Assembly: GCA_015062535.1 (NCBI GenBank)
Contig: SUUK01000004.1
Location: forward strand, 1-64,000
Origin: Alphaproteobacteria bacterium
Lineage (GTDB): Bacteria; Pseudomonadota; Alphaproteobacteria; RF32; CAG-239
Direction of reading: 5' to 3'
DNA: 64,000 bases
Position 1 is the stretch's first letter; each line of letters opens with the position of its first letter. The position numbers were made by a program, and so were the translations under genes. Shown here one piece after another: positions 17,105 through 26,877 of the stretch. Under the pieces are notes generated by a model that was not told the origin of the DNA, did not search any database, and saw only the letters and a list, made by a program, of their open reading frames with translations.

Positions 17105-17162
17105 ATTTTTTTGTATTATTTAGCAAATACTATTATTTTGCAAGCTTAAAATAACGATTACA

Positions 17163-18422
17163 CTAATTATTATATAACCATTTTAATACTTCAGAATTAT
17201 TTTTACCATAAATTGTTGGCAATGCTTCATATGGAATATAACGAATATCTATTTTACTTTCATCATATTCAACATTTTTATCTCCTTTTAGGACAACTTT
17301 GGGACCTTCTGATGTAATTTCATACATATCTAAACTATGTCTGCTTTGTCCTGTTGGGAGAATCTTAAAATACCCATTAACACCAATAAAACCACTTTTA
17401 GAAGTTAAGCCATCTTCTAGATTTTCATAATTTCCGGCAGATAATACTGATGCTAGCAAGACACTATCATATGCAACAGAATATATGCTTTTTGGGTGCT
17501 CGCCAAACGTATTTTTGTATTTATCAGTAAAATATGTTCCATAACTTTTAGATACCATAGGATATACACCATGATACAAAATAGTTTCTTTACTTAAATT
17601 AGTATTATCCCAAGCAGATGTCCCCATAAACAAAACGTCTGGATACATTATATCATTATACGCAAACATAGAAACAAGAGATTTTAATCTATTTCCACTA
17701 TCGGCAATCAACACTGTATCAAAATCTTTATTTTCGGACAAGCTATTAACTAGTGATGTAAAGTCTATACTATTTTGATTATAAAAGCCGACTTTAACCA
17801 ATGAAATCCCTTTATCTTGAGCAGACATAAGAGTTGATTTTACTATATTTAACCCACTATTATTATCTGGAACAAGAAGAACCAATCTATTTTTATTTTG
17901 AAGTTTCATATATGACAAAGTACGTTCTATTTGCTCACCATTTAACAAACCTATACTATATATTCCTTTTTGCAATACCTGTGGAGATGTTGTAAATGAC
18001 ACAACAGGAATATTTTCTGACAATGCATAATCAGCTATTGCATCAACTTCTTTATTCATCAAAGGACCTAGTACTAATTTTGCACCATCATTACTTGCCA
18101 TTTTTATAGCTTCTTTAGCGCCTAATTCAGAGCTTTTAGTATCATAAAACTTTAATACGACTTTATTGTTTCCTAAATCGTCTAGAGCCATAAACATAGC
18201 ATTTTGCATACCTTGGCCAAAAGCAGATGCCTCACCTGTCAATGGCAAAAGAACCGCAACATTTAGCGAATCCTCTGCACTTATTTCAGATTTTATAACA
18301 TCATAATCGATTATATCATATTTATAATCAGATATTTCTATTCTATTATCTGTTAGACGATTATTACAACCAAACAGTCCAAACATAAGAAAAAATATAG
18401 CTATTTGTTTTAACACTTGCAT
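17163..18422 (-). CDS. LpoA-like penicillin-binding-protein activator / periplasmic-binding-fold lipoprotein
   Basis: A 419-residue lipoprotein: signal ending in FGLFGC with lipidated Cys at about 19. The body is a type I periplasmic-binding fold (Leu/Ile/Val-binding-like): NVAVLLPLTGEASAFGQGMQNA starts it, with LVLGPLMNKEV and IPVVSFTTSP later. In many proteobacteria this domain is found in the PBP1A activator LpoA, whose gene adjoins rsmI and yraN. The same neighbours occur here, although this gene points away from rsmI. The N-terminal TPR domain of LpoA is absent, as in shorter alphaproteobacterial relatives. It is likely outer-membrane anchored. Confidence 0.75.
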   Translation of the reverse strand: MQVLKQIAIFFLMFGLFGCNNRLTDNRIEISDYKYDIIDYDVIKSEISAEDSLNVAVLLPLTGEASAFGQGMQNAMFMALDDLGNNKVVLKFYDTKSSELGAKEAIKMASNDGAKLVLGPLMNKEVDAIADYALSENIPVVSFTTSPQVLQKGIYSIGLLNGEQIERTLSYMKLQNKNRLVLLVPDNNSGLNIVKSTLMSAQDKGISLVKVGFYNQNSIDFTSLVNSLSENKDFDTVLIADSGNRLKSLVSMFAYNDIMYPDVLFMGTSAWDNTNLSKETILYHGVYPMVSKSYGTYFTDKYKNTFGEHPKSIYSVAYDSVLLASVLSAGNYENLEDGLTSKSGFIGVNGYFKILPTGQSRHSLDMYEITSEGPKVVLKGDKNVEYDESKIDIRYIPYEALPTIYGKNNSEVLKWLYNN

Positions 18423-18493
18423 TTATTCCTAAAAGATTTACAATTATGTTATTCTATTTAAATCAAAAAATCTTGTTTGTAAAGAGTTAGAAA

Positions 18494-19336
18494 ATGACTA
18501 ATCCATGTTTATATATTGTAGCAACTCCTATTGGAAATCTATCTGATATATCTATAAGAGCAAAGGAGGTTTTAAGCAGTGTACATGTTATTGCTGCAGA
18601 AGATTCTAGAAACACTAAAAAACTTTTTTCTCTTATTGGTATTACATGTAATAAAAAGTTTATAGCTTACGAAGACCATTTTGAGCATGAAAAAGTCCAA
18701 GAAATAATTGATATCATCAAAAATGGTAATGATGTAGCACTTGTTAGCGATGCTGGTTCACCTTTGATTTCAGACCCTGGCTATAAACTTGTTAGAGAAT
18801 GCCATAAGCAAGGAATAAAGGTTACAACTATTCCTGGGTGTTGTGCAGTTATTTCCGCCCTTCAAATGTCTGGAATACCAACCAATAGATTTATGTTTGC
18901 AGGCTTTGTACCCAATAAAGATAAAGCAAGATTTGATTTTTTTAATGATTTAAAAAATATAAATTCAACAATTGTTGTATATGAAACAGCTATTCGCTTA
19001 CTTAAAACTCTTAAAACAATAAAAGAGCTTATGCCAAATAGAGAAATATCTATTGTTCGAGAGATTACAAAAATGTATGAAGAATGCATCAATGGAACTA
19101 TTGAGGAAATATGTTTACAAATAGAAAATTCACCTATTAAAGGAGAAATTGTTTTAGTTATTGCTCCTTGTTTAGAAGAGGAGAAATTTGAAGATATTGA
19201 TGTTGAAAAAATATTAATTGAAGAACTAAAAGAATCGACATTAAAAGATGCTGTAAAAAAAGTTTCTGACACTTACAAATTAAAGAAAAGTGATGTTTAT
19301 GAAAAAGCTCTTAAAATCAAAAATAACACCATATAA
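18494..19336 (+). CDS. rsmI: 16S rRNA (cytidine1402-2'-O)-methyltransferase
   Basis: A 280-residue SAM-dependent methylase of the tetrapyrrole-methylase fold, acting on C1402 of the ribosomal P site. Motifs: VATPIGNLSDIS at the N-terminus, AEDSRNTKKL, ALVSDAGSPLISDPG and the IPGCCAV segment. A C-terminal helical extension is present. Its 3' end overlaps yraN by 38 bp. It is divergent from the LpoA-like gene across 71 bp holding both promoters. Confidence 0.95.
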   Translation: MTNPCLYIVATPIGNLSDISIRAKEVLSSVHVIAAEDSRNTKKLFSLIGITCNKKFIAYEDHFEHEKVQEIIDIIKNGNDVALVSDAGSPLISDPGYKLVRECHKQGIKVTTIPGCCAVISALQMSGIPTNRFMFAGFVPNKDKARFDFFNDLKNINSTIVVYETAIRLLKTLKTIKELMPNREISIVREITKMYEECINGTIEEICLQIENSPIKGEIVLVIAPCLEEEKFEDIDVEKILIEELKESTLKDAVKKVSDTYKLKKSDVYEKALKIKNNTI

Positions 19337-19697
19337 TACTGGTAAACTTGCTGAATTTTTATGCCGTTTATATATGCGGTTACATGGTTATAAAATTATA
19401 GCAAAAAATTATCATGCAGGAACTGGCAAGAAGACTCCGTATGGCGAACTTGACTTTGTAGCTTTAAGAGGCAATCGAATCGTTTTTTGTGAAGTAAAAA
19501 AGCGCAAAAAAGATACTGATTTTGAAAAAGCTTTATCATACAAACAACAGCAACGTATCATCAATGGCGGGCTTAACTTTATTAGAAAAAACAAACAATA
19601 TACATCATCCTTAATACAATTTGATGTTTTTTATGTAAAACTACCTTTTATGATAAAAAGAATCGAAAATGCAATTTATTTAGATAAGACTTATTAA
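19299..19697 (+). CDS. yraN: YraN family (UPF0102) nuclease-fold protein
   Basis: A 132-residue protein with the UPF0102 signature: TGKLAEFLCRLYMRLHGYKI, then GELDFVALRG and FCEVKKRK, corresponding to the Glu-Asp-Glu-x-Lys residues of a PD-(D/E)xK-like core. The function in the cell is not established. ATG 19299 lies within the end of rsmI; upstream in-frame GTG 19290 and ATG 19293 are alternative starts. rsmI-yraN adjacency is conserved across proteobacteria. It ends tail-to-tail with truA in a shared TTAA. Confidence 0.85.
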   Translation: MKKLLKSKITPYNTGKLAEFLCRLYMRLHGYKIIAKNYHAGTGKKTPYGELDFVALRGNRIVFCEVKKRKKDTDFEKALSYKQQQRIINGGLNFIRKNKQYTSSLIQFDVFYVKLPFMIKRIENAIYLDKTY

Positions 19698-20434
19698 TAA
19701 ACAACCTTGCTCAAATATAACCCACAGGCTGGCGCTGTTGGACCCGCAAAACGTCTGTCTTTCTTTTCTAGTATTGTTTTTACATCTTCTGGCTTTAATT
19801 TACCATCACCTACACATTTTAGGGTTCCGACAATATTTCTAACTTGATGGTAGATAAATGATTTTGCCTCAACAACAAAAATTATCTCATCTTTATTTTG
19901 AATTATTTCTATTTTATCAAGTGTTTTAATAGGTGATTTTGCCTGACATCCTGCTCCTCTAAAAGATGAAAAATCATGATTTCCTAAAAGATATTTTGCT
20001 CCTTCTCTCATTTTTTCTACATCTAACGGAAAACCTACGACCCAGACTCTATCTTTTTCTAAAACGCTTGGTGCTCTTCTATTTAATATACGATAAATAT
20101 ATCCACGGCCTTTTGCTGAGAATCTTGCATGAAATTCATCACTTACTTCTTCTACATTAAGCACTGAAACAGGTGCTTCTAAAATACGCAATCTTGCATT
20201 TAATGCTTCTTGTAAATGAAATTCATCCATAGATGTTTCTAAATCAAAGTGAGCAACTTGAGCTATAGCATGAACACCAGCATCCGTTCTTCCGGCACCT
20301 ATAACTTCAACTTCTTGATGAGAAAATCCTTTGATTGCTTCTTCTAGATAATACTGAACACTAACCCCCTCGTTTTGTTTTTGCCATCCGAGGAGGTTAG
20401 TGCCTTCATATTCAATTGTGATTTTATATCGCAT
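19694..20434 (-). CDS. truA: tRNA pseudouridine(38-40) synthase
   Basis: A 246-residue enzyme. The catalytic Asp lies in GAGRTDAGVHA near residue 52. YEGTNLLGWQKQ at the N-terminus and FIYHQVRNIVGTL near 190 are typical, and the family C-terminus GPTAPACGLYL is intact. It modifies the anticodon arm of many tRNAs. It is 9 bp downstream of the oxidoreductase gene on the same strand, so it is probably co-transcribed. Confidence 0.95.
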   Translation of the reverse strand: MRYKITIEYEGTNLLGWQKQNEGVSVQYYLEEAIKGFSHQEVEVIGAGRTDAGVHAIAQVAHFDLETSMDEFHLQEALNARLRILEAPVSVLNVEEVSDEFHARFSAKGRGYIYRILNRRAPSVLEKDRVWVVGFPLDVEKMREGAKYLLGNHDFSSFRGAGCQAKSPIKTLDKIEIIQNKDEIIFVVEAKSFIYHQVRNIVGTLKCVGDGKLKPEDVKTILEKKDRRFAGPTAPACGLYLSKVVY

Positions 20435-20443
20435 GCTAACTTA

Positions 20444-21469
20444 TTATGCTGCTTTTTTCTCAACAATGTCTGGTGTTGAAATTCTACGAGCAAAACCAAG
20501 AGCATCTTGAATCTTCCATATTACACGAAGTGCATTTAGAGCATTTTCACCAGTAATTCTAGGAGTTGCTAGACCATTTACACACGCAATAAAGTGAGAA
20601 AGTTCAGCTTGCAAAGGTTGATTTGTTGGAATAAACAACTGTTCAACACTACCCTTTAATCCATAATTCATCCATTCTGGAATTTCTTCTTGGTTTACAT
20701 AAGGCATACGACCTTGTGAATGAACATTGATACTTTGATTAATGAAATCCATATCAATATAGTTTGTATCTGTTGTTACAGCCAATGTTCTAACGCGTGC
20801 TTGTGTAATACGGCTTGCTGTAATATTTGCTGTTGCACCATTTTCAAACTGCAAGAGTGCTGTGATATAATCTTTACCACTTTCGTTGCCTTTGGTTTTA
20901 ACAGCCATAGCTTCAACATTTACTACTTCTGATTTTACTAATGATTGAATAACTTCAACGTCATGTATCATCAAATCCATAGCAACATCTACGTCTGTAA
21001 TACGGCCTGATGCTGCAGACATACGTTGAGCTGTTAGTGAACGAATCTTTGATGTATCAGATAAGATTTTACCCATTTGTTCAACAGCTGGATTAAAACG
21101 CTCAATATGACCAACAAGAAGTGTCACATTATTATTTTTTGCAGCATTAATTAAGCGCATACATTCTTCTTCTGTTGTTGCCAAAGGTTTTTCCATCATA
21201 CAATGGATACCTTTGTTTAAGAAGAATTCACCTACTTCACAATGTGCAACAGATGTTGTAACAACGCTTACTGCGTCAACATTATGAGCAACCTCTTCTA
21301 AAGATGTGAATGCTTTAATTCCAAACATTTCTGCTGCCTTAACAGCATTTTCTGTAAAAATATCATATACACCAACAAGTTCTACGCCTTGTAGTGTTTT
21401 GTATGTTTTTAGATGGTTTCTACCCATCATACCAGCACCAATTACGGCAACTTTAATTAATTTTGACAT
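20444..21469 (-). CDS. Gfo/Idh/MocA family NAD(P)-dependent oxidoreductase
   Basis: A 341-residue protein with an N-terminal Rossmann fold (VAVIGAGMMGRNHLK) and the family motif MMEKPLA near residue 95, whose Lys is catalytic. GHIERFNPAV follows in the substrate domain. Family members oxidise or reduce sugar derivatives; similarity to UDP-GlcNAc 3-dehydrogenase-type enzymes used in amino-sugar or lipid A synthesis is possible but not shown. ATG 21469 has AGGGG six bases upstream, so the longer frame from 21511 is rejected. It is upstream of truA in the same direction. Confidence 0.8.
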   Translation of the reverse strand: MSKLIKVAVIGAGMMGRNHLKTYKTLQGVELVGVYDIFTENAVKAAEMFGIKAFTSLEEVAHNVDAVSVVTTSVAHCEVGEFFLNKGIHCMMEKPLATTEEECMRLINAAKNNNVTLLVGHIERFNPAVEQMGKILSDTSKIRSLTAQRMSAASGRITDVDVAMDLMIHDVEVIQSLVKSEVVNVEAMAVKTKGNESGKDYITALLQFENGATANITASRITQARVRTLAVTTDTNYIDMDFINQSINVHSQGRMPYVNQEEIPEWMNYGLKGSVEQLFIPTNQPLQAELSHFIACVNGLATPRITGENALNALRVIWKIQDALGFARRISTPDIVEKKAA

Positions 21470-21580
21470 ATTAAACCCCTTTAAAATTGTCATTTGGCTC
21501 CTATATAACATTATTTTTTAGAAAAATCTTTTAAAAAGATGTTACAATTTGTTACAAAACAAAATATTAGCAAGATATAA

Positions 21581-21610
21581 TAAAAAAGGGATTTTGAAAT
21601 CCCTTTTTTT
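21581..21610 (-). terminator. Intrinsic terminator of prfA
   Basis: A perfect 13-bp inverted repeat (AAAAAAGGGATTT at 21582-21594 with its complement 21597-21609) starts three bases after the prfA stop. The A-run on the + strand gives a U-run in the - transcript. Confidence 0.85.
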
Positions 21611-21612
21611 AT

Positions 21613-22686
21613 TTAATCTATTTCAGCCAAACGCTCTGCTTGATCTTCTGTTATAAGCGCATCAATAATCTCATCCAAACATTCACCATTTACAACATCT
21701 TCTAACTTATAAAGTGTTAAATTGATACGGTGATCTGTTACTCGTCCTTGAGGATAATTATATGTTCTAATACGCTCACTTCTATCACCAGAACCTACTT
21801 GCAATTTACGTTTTTCAGAATATGTGGCATCTATATTTGCTTTTTGAGTATCATATAGCTTTGCACGAAGGTGGTTCATTGCTTTTTCTTTATTTTTAAA
21901 TTGTGATCTATCATCTTGGCATTGAACAATAATTCCAGTTGGAATATGAGTAATACGAACAGCTGATTCTGTTCTATTTACGTGTTGCCCACCAGCGCCT
22001 GATGCACGATAAACGTCTATTTTTAGGTCAGATGGATTAATATATAAATCAACCTCTTCAATTTCTGGTAATACTGCAACTGTAGCTGCAGAGGTGTGAA
22101 CTCGTCCTTGAGATTCTGTAACAGGGACACGTTGTACACGGTGCGCACCAGATTCAAACTTTAGTTTTGCAAACACATCTTTTCCGGTAATTTTAGCAGA
22201 AGCTTCTTTATAGCCACCAATACCATTTTCATTTGCATCTAAAATTTCAAAACGCCAACCTTGTTTTTGAGAATAGCGTTGATACATTTCGAACAAAACT
22301 GCGGCAAAAAGAGCAGCTTCATCTCCACCAGTACCTGCTCGAACCTCAAGAATCGCATTTTTTTCATCATCTTCTTCTTTGGGAAGCAATAATACTTTTA
22401 TTTGTTTTTCAAGTTCTGGAAGTTTGTCTTTTAGTTCATAATATTCCATTTCAGCAAGTTCTCGCATATCCTTATCAAGACTTGCATCTTCCATCATTTC
22501 TTTAGCATCTGCAAAGCTTTTTTCCATATTCTGATATTGTCCAATAGCTTCAACTACTGGCTCTAAAACAGATATTTCTTTATTTAGCTTTACAAGTTCA
22601 TCTGCTGATATATTTGGAGATGAAAGAAGAGCTTGCACTTCTTCAAAGCGAGTTACAACTCCAGCTAATTTTTCTTGAAAATTCAT
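21613..22686 (-). CDS. prfA: Peptide chain release factor 1
   Basis: A 357-residue class I release factor. The peptidyl-transferase motif [12 protein letters not shown] is intact. The codon-recognition region reads [17 protein letters not shown], the P-x-T type of RF1 (UAA/UAG) rather than SPF of RF2. In alphaproteobacteria prfA normally follows ptsP; here rodZ is inserted between them, and prmC, the usual downstream methylase, is not adjacent. Confidence 0.96.
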   Translation of the reverse strand: MNFQEKLAGVVTRFEEVQALLSSPNISADELVKLNKEISVLEPVVEAIGQYQNMEKSFADAKEMMEDASLDKDMRELAEMEYYELKDKLPELEKQIKVLLLPKEEDDEKNAILEVRAGTGGDEAALFAAVLFEMYQRYSQKQGWRFEILDANENGIGGYKEASAKITGKDVFAKLKFESGAHRVQRVPVTESQGRVHTSAATVAVLPEIEEVDLYINPSDLKIDVYRASGAGGQHVNRTESAVRITHIPTGIIVQCQDDRSQFKNKEKAMNHLRAKLYDTQKANIDATYSEKRKLQVGSGDRSERIRTYNYPQGRVTDHRINLTLYKLEDVVNGECLDEIIDALITEDQAERLAEID

Positions 22687-22764
22687 AAAATACTTTCCTT
22701 TGATTTATTTGTTTATTTTGGGGTTTGTCTTTTCTAACAGGTTTATTTAAATTTGCAACTAAAT

Positions 22765-23622
22765 TTATTCCAAAGAATCGACTAAAATATTTGTTTTACG
22801 ACGTTTTGCTAGTAAATTTTTCTTTACCCCTTTTACGTATACTTCAACATTTTTAGGACGACCTGCTGATATAAATAGATTATCTACATACTCAATTTCT
22901 TTTACATCACCTTTGTGATATACGCCTTGGAAATATACCTTTTTTCTGTCTTTTAATTCTACCCAGCTTTCGCCATTAAATTTCACAACCACTTTATTTT
23001 CATCAACAGCTTCTTCTTTATTTTCTTCTGTATTATCATTTATAGTAGTATCGTCTTCTGTTGTTTTATTTAATTCTTCAGTTTCGTTGTTTTCTTTGCT
23101 TTCAGCAACCTTTTCTTCTGTTTGAGAGGCTAAATTTTCATTATCATTTTCTATTACTTCTACAATTGAAGATGAGCTATCCTCAACCATTTTATTTTTA
23201 GAATTTTCTGTAGTGTTTGATGAAGATGTTAAACTACTAAACAGCACCCAACAACCATAAACAGCCACCAAAACCAAGAAACCAAATAAAATATGTTTAT
23301 TGTTACTTTTATTTATTTCTGGAGCAACTTCTACTTCTTCTGTTTTGTTTTGCTCTTCAATAAGCGCTGCTGATTTATACAATTTAACTGCTCTTTCAGA
23401 ACTTAGACCTAAATAATTTGCATATGTTCTAACATAGCCTATTCCATATGGAACAGGAGGCAATGTTTCATAATCACCTTCTTCTAGTGCTGTTAGATAA
23501 ATTTTTCGAATACACAAATCTGAGGACACATCTTCTAAACTCTTTTTTTGTTTTAGACGACTACTCTTTAATATTGTACCGATATCATCTATATCTATTT
23601 CTAATTCTTCAGTGTTTTCCAT
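22765..23622 (-). CDS. rodZ: RodZ-like cytoskeletal/HTH membrane protein
   Basis: A 285-residue bitopic protein. The cytoplasmic helix-turn-helix domain (HTH_25 type) covers residues about 8-80, with LKQKKSLEDVSSDLCI and YGIGYVRTYANYLGL. A transmembrane helix lies at about 113-135, then an acidic Asn/Glu linker and a C-terminal DUF4115-like beta domain (SWVELKDRKKVYFQG). RodZ links MreB to the cell-wall elongation machinery. No mreB lies near, so shape control is inferred from domains only. The start at 23622 is chosen from GAAGG at eight bases. It begins 49 bp after the ptsP stop. Confidence 0.85.
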   Translation of the reverse strand: MENTEELEIDIDDIGTILKSSRLKQKKSLEDVSSDLCIRKIYLTALEEGDYETLPPVPYGIGYVRTYANYLGLSSERAVKLYKSAALIEEQNKTEEVEVAPEINKSNNKHILFGFLVLVAVYGCWVLFSSLTSSSNTTENSKNKMVEDSSSSIVEVIENDNENLASQTEEKVAESKENNETEELNKTTEDDTTINDNTEENKEEAVDENKVVVKFNGESWVELKDRKKVYFQGVYHKGDVKEIEYVDNLFISAGRPKNVEVYVKGVKKNLLAKRRKTNILVDSLE

Positions 23623-23671
23623 GGCCTTAACCTTCAAGTTCAAGTTACTTTTGTGTATTAAAACATAGTTT

Positions 23672-25882
23672 TTAATAAATTTCAATAGCGTGATCGACTG
23701 CATATGATTTTAATTGTGGACGAAGTGTTTTGCGAGATGAGGATAAGATATTATCTAGATAATCCTCAATACCTGATGCAGATAAAGACCTTATCATAGC
23801 TTTTACTTTTCCATATGATGCACTAGATACAGATAGATTACGGAATCCAAGGCCTATTAAAGCCATTGCATCTATTGGAGAACTAGCCATTTCACCGCAC
23901 ACAGAACAAGGAACATTTGCAAGATTTGCTTCTTTGATAATCTTTTTCATAAGATTTAAGAATGGAGCAGATAAAACATCATATCTTCCACTTAAACGAG
24001 AATTACCTCTATCACATGCAAAGAAAAACTGATATAAGTCATTTGTACCAACAGATATAAAATCACAATATCTTAATATTTCTCTTAGTTGAAATACAAC
24101 AGATGGAACTTCAATCATTAAACCAAGATTTACCTTTGACGGCAATTTAGTTCCCATTTTTTTCTCGCGTTCATATGCAAACATAAATGTTTCTTTTGCC
24201 TCTAAAAATTCATCTAAGTTTGAAACCATTGGAAACATTACATTTAATTCTCTTCCCTCTGCTGCTCTTATAAATGCTCTCATTTGTCTTCTTAAAACAG
24301 CTCTTCGATCTAACGTTATGCGAATCGAACGCCATCCAATTGCAGGATTTTCTTCAGTTATACTATTCCAATATGGTAAAAGCTTATCAGAACCAACATC
24401 TAAGCTTCTAAAAATAATTTTTTTAGAATTTGCTGCAGCATATAATTTTTTATAGCAATCGACTTGTTTATGAATATCTGGCATTTTATCAGAAGACATA
24501 AAAGGAATCTCTGTTCTGTATAACCCAACACCATCACATTCTGTCTTTTTGATATTATCAAAATCAAAATCCATTCCAATATTAAGATAAAGATTTACTC
24601 GTTCTTTATCTTTGGTGACACTTTTTAATTTTTTTAATTTTTCTATCTGTTTTTGAACTTTTTCCTTTTCTTCTATTTTTTTTGAGATTTGTTCTATAAC
24701 ACTTTTTGACGGATTAATAACAACAGATCCATCTTTTCCATCTATAGAAATTAAAGCACCTTCTTTTACCTCTTTAAATAAACCATCTAAGCCTGAAATT
24801 ACTGGAACGTTAAGTGTTTTTGCAACAATTGCCACGTGCATTGTTGGGGTACATTCTTCAATGATCAAACCTCTTATTTTTTTATAATCGTAGTCCATTA
24901 AGTCTGCAGGACCCATAGATGTTGCTATTACTATAATATTTTCATACGATGAGGATGCATCAGTATTACAATCTTCACCACTTAAATATAAACGAAGTCT
25001 ATCTGCGATATCCCTTAAATCGTGTAACCTTTCTTTTAAGTATGTATCTGTTGCACCTGACAATCTATTCCACATTTCTGTATAAGCTTCTTCAACGGAG
25101 GCTTCTGCTGTTAGACCTTGGTTTATATGATTTGTTATTCTCTTATACCACCCTTTATCATTTGCAATCATTCGATATGCGTCCAATATTTCCACTTGCT
25201 CACTAGATTTAAGCTCTTCTTTATTAAATTTAGCATCTAAATCTTCATTCATTTTTTGACGAGCATCTTCAAGTTTTTGCAATTCTAAATCTTTATCTTT
25301 TGCAAACATCTCAACAACCGCTTTACGTCGTCTGTGAACAACTGCATTGCCTAAGGCGTATCCAGAATTTATCACTGTTCCTTTTAGTTTATCTTTAGAA
25401 ACAATACCTCTACTTTTGATTATTTTCTTTAAATACAAGGCAACGTCTTCAGATGATATATATTCACTCAAAAACATAGAAATCGTTTCTAATTCTTCCG
25501 CTTCTTCTTTAGTATATTGATGAGATGCTTCATATATTAGATGAAAAACACCTATCGTTTTTGACCAACGTTTGATAGGCAAAGCTATTTGAAATTCTTT
25601 TTTAGATACAGCAAATGATGTTTGGTTATCTTGACCTACTTTACCAATCAATCCGTCACCCAATCGAATCGATTTACTTATTTCTTTATTTCCTAAAAAG
25701 GAAATTTGCTCAAACGATACATCATCTGCCTTTACATACAAACTAGCAAAAACAGACTTAGTTTCATCAGAAACGATCTTTAAGATAACTTTAAGCTTAT
25801 TTTCAACACTATCTTCTATTACTTGCTCACTGTGTATGCGCCTAATAACATTGAGTGCTACGTTTTTTTGTAAATCGCTCAT
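23672..25882 (-). CDS. ptsP: Nitrogen-PTS enzyme I (EI-Ntr)
   Basis: A 736-residue phosphotransferase. An N-terminal GAF domain (about 10-155) is followed by the EI N-domain. The phospho-His region reads CTPTMHVAIVAK, matching alphaproteobacterial PtsP (usually SPTAHVAIVAR). The C-terminal PEP-binding barrel has GVGLYRTEIPFM, FRSLDVGSDK, GLMIEVPS, VGTNDLYQ and the CSVCGEMASSP catalytic Cys. It phosphorylates NPr to signal nitrogen/carbon status. The start at 25882 has AGGGG just upstream. No other PTS-Ntr gene lies in the window. Confidence 0.93.
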   Translation of the reverse strand: MSDLQKNVALNVIRRIHSEQVIEDSVENKLKVILKIVSDETKSVFASLYVKADDVSFEQISFLGNKEISKSIRLGDGLIGKVGQDNQTSFAVSKKEFQIALPIKRWSKTIGVFHLIYEASHQYTKEEAEELETISMFLSEYISSEDVALYLKKIIKSRGIVSKDKLKGTVINSGYALGNAVVHRRRKAVVEMFAKDKDLELQKLEDARQKMNEDLDAKFNKEELKSSEQVEILDAYRMIANDKGWYKRITNHINQGLTAEASVEEAYTEMWNRLSGATDTYLKERLHDLRDIADRLRLYLSGEDCNTDASSSYENIIVIATSMGPADLMDYDYKKIRGLIIEECTPTMHVAIVAKTLNVPVISGLDGLFKEVKEGALISIDGKDGSVVINPSKSVIEQISKKIEEKEKVQKQIEKLKKLKSVTKDKERVNLYLNIGMDFDFDNIKKTECDGVGLYRTEIPFMSSDKMPDIHKQVDCYKKLYAAANSKKIIFRSLDVGSDKLLPYWNSITEENPAIGWRSIRITLDRRAVLRRQMRAFIRAAEGRELNVMFPMVSNLDEFLEAKETFMFAYEREKKMGTKLPSKVNLGLMIEVPSVVFQLREILRYCDFISVGTNDLYQFFFACDRGNSRLSGRYDVLSAPFLNLMKKIIKEANLANVPCSVCGEMASSPIDAMALIGLGFRNLSVSSASYGKVKAMIRSLSASGIEDYLDNILSSSRKTLRPQLKSYAVDHAIEIY

Positions 25883-25976
25883 TCTTCCCCTATTAAAAAA
25901 AATCAACTTGTTTTTTTATCTATATCACTTATTATTCTTTTATTCCAGTTATTTTTTATTAAAAGGATAAAATATT

Positions 25977-26345
25977 ATGACAACAAATTACAAAAAAGGT
26001 GATAGCGATACAAGACCTTGGGGAACTTGGGAAGTACTAGAATCTGCAAACAACTATTGTGTAAAAAAAATTACAGTAAAACCTAATGCAATATTGTCTC
26101 TTCAAATGCATAACTTTAGAGCAGAGCATTGGATTATTGCAAAAGGTGAAGCCATGATTGTTTTAGGTGAAGATACATTATACAGAAAGCAAGATGAAGC
26201 CGTTTATATTCCTGTTAAAACAAAACATAGAATAAAAAACACATCTCAAAGTGAAGAGCTTGTTTTTATTGAAGTTCAAACGGGTGACAATCTTGATGAA
26301 GACGATATCATTCGCTTTGAAGATAGTTATGGTAGAATTGGATAA
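25977..26345 (+). CDS. Cupin-domain protein, mannose-6-phosphate isomerase type II-like
   Basis: A 122-residue single cupin resembling the C-terminal isomerase domain of ManC/AlgA (PF01050): TRPWGTWEVLESA opens it, SLQMHNFRAEHW gives metal-ligand His residues, GEAMIVLGED follows, and VYIPVKTKHRIKN gives the distal His. Stand-alone copies occur and could isomerise mannose-6-phosphate for nucleotide-sugar synthesis. AAAGGA precedes the ATG by 10 bases. A hairpin with a T-run follows its stop by 41 bp. It is divergent from ptsP. Confidence 0.8.
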   Translation: MTTNYKKGDSDTRPWGTWEVLESANNYCVKKITVKPNAILSLQMHNFRAEHWIIAKGEAMIVLGEDTLYRKQDEAVYIPVKTKHRIKNTSQSEELVFIEVQTGDNLDEDDIIRFEDSYGRIG

Positions 26346-26386
26346 TTTTCTATTCTGTTGAAAAAGACGAGATTCTTTTTTACATA

Positions 26387-26439
26387 TCCCTAAAAGTTAA
26401 TTATTTATTAATTACTTTAAGAACTTTTAGGGATTTTTT
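26387..26439 (+). terminator. Hairpin with T6 tail that also buries the apaG ribosome binding site
   Basis: TCCCTAAAAGTT (26387-26398) pairs perfectly with AACTTTTAGGGA (26422-26433) around a 23-base AT-rich loop, followed by TTTTTT and the apaG ATG. It reads as a terminator for the cupin gene. Its 3' arm holds AGGGA, the only plausible apaG ribosome binding site, eight bases before the ATG. Confidence 0.7.
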
Positions 26440-26441
26440 AT

Positions 26442-26843
26442 ATGTACTGTAATGAACAATATGCTACCAATCTAGATGATGATGTTTTGGTATCTTTATA
26501 CTTAAAACAATCTGAGGATATTGCTATCGATGGTAGTTTCTGTTGGGATTATTTTTTTAGATTTGAAAATAACTCTGATGCAGACGTTGTTCTTTTAGGT
26601 AAACATTTATCTGTAATTGATGCAAAAGGCAAAACAACCTCTGTTGATTTTGATGGTTTTAAAGGACAGCTTCCAGAACTTGTTCCTGGTGATGAATTTG
26701 AAGATGATGGCTATGTAACATCAAAAACCAGCGCCATATTAAAGGGTTTTTGTAAAATTAGAATCGGAAATAAAATTAAAGAAGTCGAACTTCCTGTTAT
26801 GAGCCTTATTGCAAATGACAATACATCAAGAATTATGAATTAA
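26442..26843 (+). CDS. apaG: ApaG domain protein
   Basis: A 133-residue single-domain beta-sandwich protein. FFRFENNSDADVVLLGKH and the central GFKGQLPELVPGDEFE correspond to the family signature I-x-N-x-S-x-x-x-V-x-L and G-x-x-P-x-L-x-P-G-E. The usual C-terminal IP-x-F/M-S-L end is VELPVMSLI. ApaG is implicated in Co/Mg tolerance and polyphosphate-related binding; its exact role is unresolved. The ribosome binding site is sequestered in the upstream hairpin, so expression is likely controlled at that RNA structure. A shared terminator follows. Confidence 0.88.
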   Translation: MYCNEQYATNLDDDVLVSLYLKQSEDIAIDGSFCWDYFFRFENNSDADVVLLGKHLSVIDAKGKTTSVDFDGFKGQLPELVPGDEFEDDGYVTSKTSAILKGFCKIRIGNKIKEVELPVMSLIANDNTSRIMN

Positions 26844-26844
26844 A

Positions 26845-26875
26845 AAAGGCTTTCAAATTTGAAAGCCTCTTTTTT
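26845..26875. terminator. Bidirectional terminator between apaG and a lipoprotein gene
   Basis: A perfect 11-bp inverted repeat (AGGCTTTCAAA and its complement, 26847-26868) is flanked by A6 and T6. It sits between two convergent stops. Confidence 0.88.
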
Positions 26876-26877
26876 AT

